This document shows positions 57,241-64,000 of a stretch of DNA of 64,000 nucleotides, piece after piece (positions within the stretch are counted from its first letter, which is position 1; each line of letters opens with the position of its first letter). Below the pieces are notes generated by a model, which was not told the DNA's origin, did no database searches, and was given only the letters and a program-made list of their open reading frames with translations. The stretch covers positions 620,001-684,000 of the forward strand of contig JAPVLO010000206.1 in the NCBI GenBank assembly GCA_027257055.1. Direction: 5' to 3'. Source of the DNA: Cephalopachus bancanus (lineage: Eukaryota > Chordata > Mammalia > Primates > Tarsiidae). Made by a program: the position numbers and the translations under genes.

Positions 57241-57539
57241 TCTTTTTTTTTTTTTTTTTTGAGTTGGAGTCTCACTCTGTTGCCCAGACTGGAGTGCAGT
57301 GGCCGCTCCCAGCCCCCGCAGCCTCGACCCGCTGGGCTCCAGCGATCCTTCCGCCTCAGCCTTCCGAGAAGCCAGAGCTACAGGCACGCGCTACCAAGCC
57401 CAGCTGATTTTTTGATTTATTGTAGAGATGAGGTCTCGCCAAGTTGCCCAGGCGGGTCACGAACCTGCCGGCTCAGGCAATCCACTCACCTCAGCCTCCC
57501 AAAGCGCTGGGATTACAGGCTGAGCCACTGAGCCCGGCT
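57241..57539 (-). mobile_element. Lineage-specific Alu in DNAJC15 intron 1
   Basis: Near-consensus dimeric Alu with a perfect 15-bp target-site duplication TTTTCACTGTTTCTT (57,226-57,240 and 57,540-57,554). Confidence 0.95.
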
Positions 57540-57989
57540 TTTTCACTGTTTCTTATATCATAACAGGAGGCTAGAATGTAGGTTTCATGATCAGGGACTT
57601 TGCTCTCTGGTATGTATTTCCAGCATTTATAATGGTGCCTGATTTGTGGTGAACATTCCAAAAAGAAATTGCTGAATGAATGAGTGTTATTCTTGAATGG
57701 GAACGAATGAGAATTTTTCTTTCAGTGAGTAGAGTCAATAAGAATTTCCAGATGTTTACCAATGACTACCACAAACAAAATTACAGAATTCAGCTAATTT
57801 GAAATGTGGCTCATTATAGCCTCTCCCCAAATGTGCTGATTCTCCTTTTCCCTTTCTTGAATAATACCATCATCAACTCCACTTTCTCATTTACCTCTAA
57901 CATTCAGCCTATCAGTCACTTCGCCTCGTCTCTTTAATTTCTGTCTTGCTTTCACTTCCCATTGATATTCTAGTCTTTCTCAGCTCTCT

Positions 57990-58440
57990 TCTTGCCTATA
58001 GTGATAGCCTTTAAAACCAAGTCTCTTTGCTTTTGGTACTTTAGCCTTTCTAAACTTTACACAACCAGCAGTTATTTCTCTACACTACAGACTTAATCAT
58101 GGTACTGCCCCTTTTTATGAGTTTACCATGGTCTAAACTTTTCTCGGGATGGTGTACCGGACTCCTCATATACTGACCCCCAGATGGCTTACCCAACCAT
58201 ATTTCCGCCATACAGCACTACACCCTGTGCCGTAGTTGCATTGGGTTTCCCTCATCTCCCTCATGAAGTGTCACAGTTCTGTGACTTAAGCTTTCTCTTC
58301 TGTCTGAAATTCTCTTCCTGGGAAAGTTCTATTCATTTTTAAAGACTCAACTTACTAATGCAAAGCCTTTCCGAACCCAAATTCCCCTTCCCTAGGAGAA
58401 GAAAGTTCATCCTATATTTCCTTAGAAAGTTGTTTGGGTT
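57990..58440 (+). mobile_element. L2 3' end in DNAJC15 intron 1
   Basis: CTTAATCATGGTACTGCCCC, GTCTGAAATTCTCTTCCTGG and AAGACTCAACTTACTAATGC are L2 3' landmarks. Confidence 0.75.
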
Positions 58441-59794
58441 TTAATTATAGTGTTTATTATGCGACTTCAAAATTATTTATGTCTATATTAGCATAAACAC
58501 CTAGGGTGTGAAGTCCTAATTGGTGGTAGTCACCTAATTGTCTTTTAAACAGTTTTTAACTTCTATTACTATTGAGGGATTTAAATAATCATGAGGATTT
58601 GATTCTAATATATTGATACATGTGTTTTTTCCTGTAGAATCCTCTTAAATGTTAGCCTCTAAGGGAGATCAACAGTTCAGCTGTGTCTGTCTTGCTTACT
58701 ACTCTTTCCCCAGATCTTAGCATAAGGCCTGACCTATGCTAAATAAATACATGTTTGTATATTTATATGGTAAATGATAAATATTTGTTGAATAAGTGAA
58801 TAGTCATAGTCTACATTCCTCTTTTAGTCACAACTACCACACCCCTTCTGAGGAGGAAGAATAATTTTTTTTCTTCTTAATTTCCCTCTGGTACAACTAT
58901 TGTCTGTCTTGAACTCAAATGTTCAGTCTCAAGATAGAAATTTTAGCATTTTATAACACTTTCAGGCAATTTATATTTATCTAGAAAGTTATTTACTGCT
59001 TATGTTGTTTTGGGAGAATAAAATGCCTTAGGGAATTTGTAAACAATTTTGATGCCTTTTTTCTTTTTAGCTGTAGCAGCTATGATGGAGTGGACTGTTT
59101 TCCCAGTTTTCAGAAGTTTTTTGATTCATGGTAGTGGAACATTTAATTTTTTTTTTCCTGGTGGATGGTTGAAGCTAGATAGTGGTAACATACACCTGAC
59201 TTGGCCCATTTGTTGATTTGCTGCCATTATTTAAACAATGTTTCTTCTCCTTTTTGAAATATGTATTTTTAACTAAAATTAGATATTCTTTATAGACAAG
59301 GGCCACGTTTTAAGGATCCTTACTCTCATCTCCCAACATAGTACCAAGCAAGTGGCTGCTGCTCCATAAGTCTTTGTTTAATGATAAAATTAACAAATGA
59401 GTTAAACAACTGACTTTGAGAAAAATAGAGGATTAGGGAACTGTTTTATAGAATGATGAACTGACAGGCTTAAGGAATAAAAAAAAGTAAGGTAAATGAG
59501 ATTGTGCTTTTCCTTTGACTTTTTTAATGGTCAAGAGAGATCTAAGCTATAAGCAGTGTTATGTGTAATAAGAGTATGTATAATACTTTGACTTCTGACA
59601 TGCTTTCCCAAGTTTTGGTCATTTTGTTGCTTAATACTTTCAATTACACAGGCAGTCTCTAACTTTGAAATACCTTCTGTTTTTAAAGATTGTCAATTTA
59701 ATTCAGTTTAATAGATTTTTTTGAGACACCAAATATGTGGAAGCTATAGAGTGGTGTGTATGGGAAGGATATAAATAAACCAGGATTGCCACTC

Positions 59795-60010
59795 TCAAGG
59801 GCAGAGGACAGCAAACTTAATTTGAAAAGGGTGAGGTAGTAAACATTTAAGGCCCTGTAGGCCATATAGCCTTTGTCACAACTATTACGCTGTTATATAG
59901 CAAACACAGTCATAGACAGTACATGAATGTGTCTAAGTTCCAGTAAAACTGTATTTACAAAAGCAGTTGCTTTAAGAGGCAAATTTGAATCAAATTTAAG
60001 TGCCCAATTA
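59795..60010 (+). mobile_element. hAT-Charlie type MITE
   Basis: GGACAGCAAACTTAATTTG, AGGTAGTAAACATTTAAGGC and CAGTAAAACTGTATTTAC match a common Charlie-derived repeat; the right end is missing. Confidence 0.7.
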
Positions 60011-61014
60011 AAGGCAGTCTCTATTAAGTGCTGTCATTTTTTTGTTCATTCATTTATTCATTCATCCAGCCTGTATTTATGGAGTTCTACTTTATTAGAT
60101 TAGGTGCTGAGGCTAAGTGCTATAGTGGACACAAGAATGAATCAAGCATGGATTTTTTTGTCCTCTAGGTACTTGTCCAGAAGCTAAGTCCAGTCCCTTA
60201 GCCTGGGAACTTTTCAGTAGCAGCAATCTTGTCTGATTCACTTTGAGAACTATCTCTAGGTCCAAACACATCACAGAGCAGGTTTAGATGCTTAGTAAAT
60301 GTCTTTTCACGAGTAAGTGAATGAAGGCCTAATCTATAGGTGTCATAACAGAAAGATTTGGATACAATGCTTGAGTTCAAAGGAATGACCTATTTGTTTC
60401 TAGTTTGGGAAATCAAAAGATTTTGTAAGAGTGAGTAAATGAACTGAAACTTGAGAAAGGGAAAGGATATGAGCAAAACTTTAAAAATTGGATATCTTAG
60501 GCAGGGGTAGCAAAACCAGATGGTTAAGAGGCCAGGCAGGTAGCACCAGTGAGTGAAGGAACTGAGAAAAGTGAGATAGTATGAGTGATGATTTATAGCA
60601 AAAATGGAGAGAGCACTTGCTTTTCTAAAGGAGGCAAATTAGTGAAATAGAACAGTATCACTGGACACTTTATTTTTCAAAAGAAGCCAAAAACATAGAA
60701 AAACATAGATTGCATCAAGGAAGAAAAATAAGGTAGGATGAGATATGATTGTGGATAATCCCAAAAGGTGGGATAACTAGTGTGGACCGTTTTTGTGGGC
60801 AGTTGGTTTGGTAAGAGCTGTGTGATCAGTGGAGGCCTCAGGAAGATGACACCTAACGTGGTTTTTTAGGAGGATGGAGAATAGAAAAGCAGAAGAGGAC
60901 AGAACTAGTTGAGAATGTATTCTCAGTGGACATTACTCAGGTATACAGGAGTACATGACGGCAGCAGTAATAGGGATAGTAGCTAAAAGATGTTGGGCCA
61001 GATGTCACGCTGAT

Positions 61015-61170
61015 GCCTTAAATGCATGAATTCATTTAGTCCATGTAATAATCCTTTGAGGTATAGATACTATATAACCCCCTACTTACAGATGAATAAA
61101 TTGAAACTTAAAGCATTGAAATAATTTGTCCAAGTTCACACAGTTGGGAAGTGAATCAACCCCAAAGGTA
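61015..61170 (-). mobile_element. MIR SINE
   Basis: Reverse MIR: ATGTAATAATCCTTTGAGGT, GATGAATAAATTGAAACTTA, CACAGTTGGGAAGTGAA. Confidence 0.75.
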
Positions 61171-62039
61171 CTCTGCTTTCTTGCCTCTGTGCCCCTTCTC
61201 AGAATATTCTCTCTTTTTATCCCTCTTTCCCTCTCAACCTTTTTGTCAGACAAGGTATAACCAGGAAAACAGGACTTAAATGATGTAAGACAAAGGAAAT
61301 GTATGTCAGGGAATTGGTTTCATAATTAATGGAGTTGTTGGAAAATGAAACACCACTAGTACTTCTAGCTATAGGCCCAAAGGGAAGAATTGATGTCTTC
61401 AAACCACTCTGCCCTAACTAGAACTATGGGTGTCTGTTCAGGTTGGACAAAGAAGGAACCACTCCCCTAACTAGAACCATAGGTGTCTGTCCAGATGGAG
61501 AGGACAAAGAAGAGGAGACATTGCTGCCACCAGAGCTGCTGCTCAAGGCAGAGAGGAAGGGGGCTAGTACCCTGGTCTCTACTTCTTTTCCACTCTCCAG
61601 TCTCCCACTGTTGCATCCCATTGGTCAGACTCAACTGGGAGCCAGCTGACACAGGAGCCTGCTGGCCTTTGCTTTCTTTCCAATGGAGCAGAGTAGAGAA
61701 AGGCCTAGGAAGGTGAGTGAGTGCAGACAGGTCCAGCACCAATATGCTGACTTTATCTATTTTCAGCTGTAAAGTGGTTTAAATTCCACTGATACTGAGA
61801 AATCTGAAAGCATAGTCCCCTAAAAGCAGTGTTACAAAACACTATATTAAGTGTTGGGTATTCCCTTAGCCCACAGAAGTCAGTTTAACCCACAGTTAAT
61901 AAGGGAAATAGAGTATTATATTTTGGAACTCCATTTTCACTGCTTTGTGTTCTCAGAATATAAATTCAGTGCTATTAGAAATTAAATAAGCCCTGTTAGC
62001 TCTCTTGAGAATCTAGTCATCAAGTACAACATTTTTTTC

Positions 62040-63090
62040 CTTTTAGATCGACTTTATTTTTTATAACAGTCTTAGATTTATAGGAAAAATAAGAAAATAG
62101 TACACTGAGTTCCCATATACCCTGTACTGTTTCCCCTATTAATAATATATTGTGTTAGTTGTGTTACATTGGTTACAATTAACAAACCGATAGTGATATA
62201 TTACTATTAGCTGAAATCTATACTGTATTCATATTCTCTTGCTTTTTTCCTGATGTCTTGCTTCTGTTCCAGGATTACAACCAGGATATCACATTACATT
62301 TAGTTTTCGTGTCTCTTTTGGCTCCTCTTGGCTCTGACAATTTCTCATATTTGCCTTGTTTTTGATGACCTTGACCAATTTGTGTGGTATTGTTTGGGTA
62401 TTTTGTGGAGTACTCCTCTGCTGGAATTTCTCAAATGCTTTTCTCATTAGACTGGGGTTGTGGGCTTTTGGAGGAAGACCAGAAAAGTGAAGTGCCGTTT
62501 TTGTCACATCACATGAAGGGTACATGCTATAAACATGTTTACTACAATTGATGCTGATCTTGAGTTAATCTGATGAAGAGTGTTTTGGGATTTCTCCACT
62601 GTGAACTTACTCTTTTTTCCTTCTTTCTATACTGTACTTTTTGAAAGGAAGTCTCATTGTTTTGTGCAACCCACATTTGAGTGGTGAGTTGAAGTAATAT
62701 ATAAAAATATTTGGAAGTGTTCTGCACAGATTTGTCTTTTCTCCATGTTTATTTATATCAGTTTGGATTCATGGATATTTGTTTTATACTTTGGGTTATA
62801 ATTTAATACTACTATTTATTCTGTTGCTCAAATGGTTTCAGCTTTGGTCATTGGGATCTCTTAACCTCTTAACCAACCAATCTCCAGTTGGCCTGTGTAC
62901 CTTTGACCTACCCCCATCTTTGTGGGGTTTTTGGAACACTTCTTTATGGCACTGCAAGGTACACCAGGCTCATTTTGTATATTTTCTGACCCAGTCCCAG
63001 AATCAGCCATTCCTCCAATGAGCTCAGTGTGTATAACATTTTGTCTCATGGGAACTTCATTCTGGATCACAACTCTAGATCCTAATAATT
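62040..63090 (+). mobile_element. L1ME-like 3'UTR in DNAJC15 intron 1
   Basis: GAGTTCCCATATACCCTGTA, CAGGATATCACATTACATTT, TTTCTCCACTGTGAACTTAC and TCATGGATATTTGTTTTATAC match the old L1 3'UTR family. Confidence 0.8.
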
Positions 63091-63696
63091 TCATTTTCAT
63101 CCTCTTACCCACATCTTTCCCAATTCCTTTATCTTCTCCCATATAGCTGAAGAAGTACAAAAAGTATAAAAGATATCCTGTCTTAGTGTACATGGCTGCT
63201 GCTTTCAGTCCACCAGGAAAAGTGGAATTCTTCCCTGCAGCTTCAGCAAAGCTCCTTTTCTATGTGTTTGGTTTTAGTTTTATTTTTGTTTTTTCTTTTC
63301 TAGTGTTAAGAACTGCTAATGGAGGGAGGGTGCCAAAGGATTATTAAAGGGGGAGAGAGAGAGACATCAGTCTTTCTGCATTTATTGCTGTATTTCAAGC
63401 TTGTTATAGAACCTTAGAACATGTCAGTGAACAGTGAAGAACCTGTCTCTAGGTATAAGGTAAAATAAAATTATTGCATATTCCTCTAAATGACTGAATA
63501 TTATCTTCCAGAGAATAATTTTCACTTCCTTTTTGAATACTTAGAATTTAACAATCACCGCTACAACTGAAAAAATAGTTTGTATAGCAAGTATTAGAAC
63601 TGGAGGAAAGGTGACTAAACAAAGGGTGAAAACCAGTAGCAAAATGATATTCTACAATAGCACTCTCTGCCCCCCAAATACTGCCTACCTGCAATG

Positions 63697-64000
63697 ATTT
63701 TGATATAGTTTGGATTGTTGTCCCCTCCAAATCTCATGCTGAAATGTGATCCCCAATGTCAGAGATGGACCTAGTAGGAGAGATTGGATTATGTGGGTGG
63801 ATTCCTCATGAATGACTTGGTTAGGTAATGAGTGAATTTTTGGTCTATTTGGTTCAGAGCTGGTTGTTTAAAAGTGCCTGGCACCACCTTCTCACTCTCT
63901 TGCTTCTGCTCTCACCATGTGACATGCCTGCTCTCTCTCCACCTTCCACCATGATTGTAGCTTCTTTTGGCTTCATCAGAAATGCAGCAGATGGTGGTGC
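63697..64000 (+). mobile_element. MST/THE1-like MaLR LTR, cut by window end
   Basis: GATATAGTTTGGATTGTTGTC at the start, CTCATGCTGAAATGTGATCC, CTGGTTGTTTAAAAGTGCC and CTCACCATGTGACATGCC; continues beyond 64,000. Confidence 0.9.

Larger units (their letters stand above)
53441..64000 (+). other. DNAJC15 intron 1 (part)
   Basis: Sequence after the exon 1 donor, to the window end. I looked for the membrane-span exon that follows QQGL in the human protein and did not find it, so intron 1 exceeds 10.5 kb here. Stretches 53,601-54,797, 55,386-56,215, 56,431-57,225, 57,555-57,985, 58,445-59,790, 60,011-61,010, 61,175-62,035 and 63,095-63,695 hold no gene or RNA that I can support. Confidence 0.75.

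Noticed and set aside
1..64000. tRNA, snRNA, 7SK, Y RNA, CRISPR or mitochondrial insertions
   Set aside because: Scanned by eye for diagnostic starts and boxes; none seen. Only 7SL-derived Alus are present.

Overview
This is a stretch of primate nuclear DNA with no bacterial or viral-genome features. It is AT-rich and repeat-dense, with two small GC-rich, CpG-rich islands. I recognise it as orthologous to human chromosome 13q14.11, because it carries the first coding exons of two neighbouring, divergently oriented genes. EPSTI1 is on the minus strand (ATG at 22,131, splice donor at 21,952) and DNAJC15 is on the plus strand (ATG at 53,333, splice donor at 53,441). Both identifications come from recalled human protein sequences and the conserved gene order, not from a search.

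Dimeric Alu elements place the animal in the primates. Many of them (for example 17,352-17,662, 20,010-20,303, 27,209-27,494, 57,241-57,539) share diagnostic positions that are not those of human AluJ/S/Y. A full-length L1 with a long, unfamiliar 5'UTR is also not a human subfamily. I suspect a tarsier, but this is an inference.

Layout. 1-21,946 is EPSTI1 intron 1. It holds an ERVL-type LTR, a hAT transposon, old L1 and MIR pieces, one full-length but mutated L1 (8,481-15,399, 14-bp target-site duplication), an MLT2 LTR split by an Alu, and further Alus. 21,860-22,390 is the EPSTI1 promoter/exon 1 island, with a consensus interferon-stimulated response element 112 bp upstream of the ATG. 22,390-53,140 is the intergenic interval. 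It holds Alus, L2, MaLR and ERV LTRs, MER5/MER20-like hAT pieces, an L1 with its middle segment inverted between two oppositely oriented Alus (35,195-37,695), two microsatellites, and a processed pseudogene of ABRACL (48,010-48,640). 53,140-53,600 is the DNAJC15 CpG island with exon 1. The rest, to 64,000, is DNAJC15 intron 1.

Function. EPSTI1 is an interferon-induced coiled-coil protein; the response element fits that. DNAJC15 is a housekeeping-type mitochondrial inner-membrane co-chaperone with a CpG-island promoter. The two promoters are about 31 kb apart and show no sign of being shared. No second exon of either gene was recognised in the window. The most unusual structures are in the mobile DNA: probable 5' transduction by the full-length L1, a 68-bp tandem array in its 5'UTR, and the inverted L1 segment.
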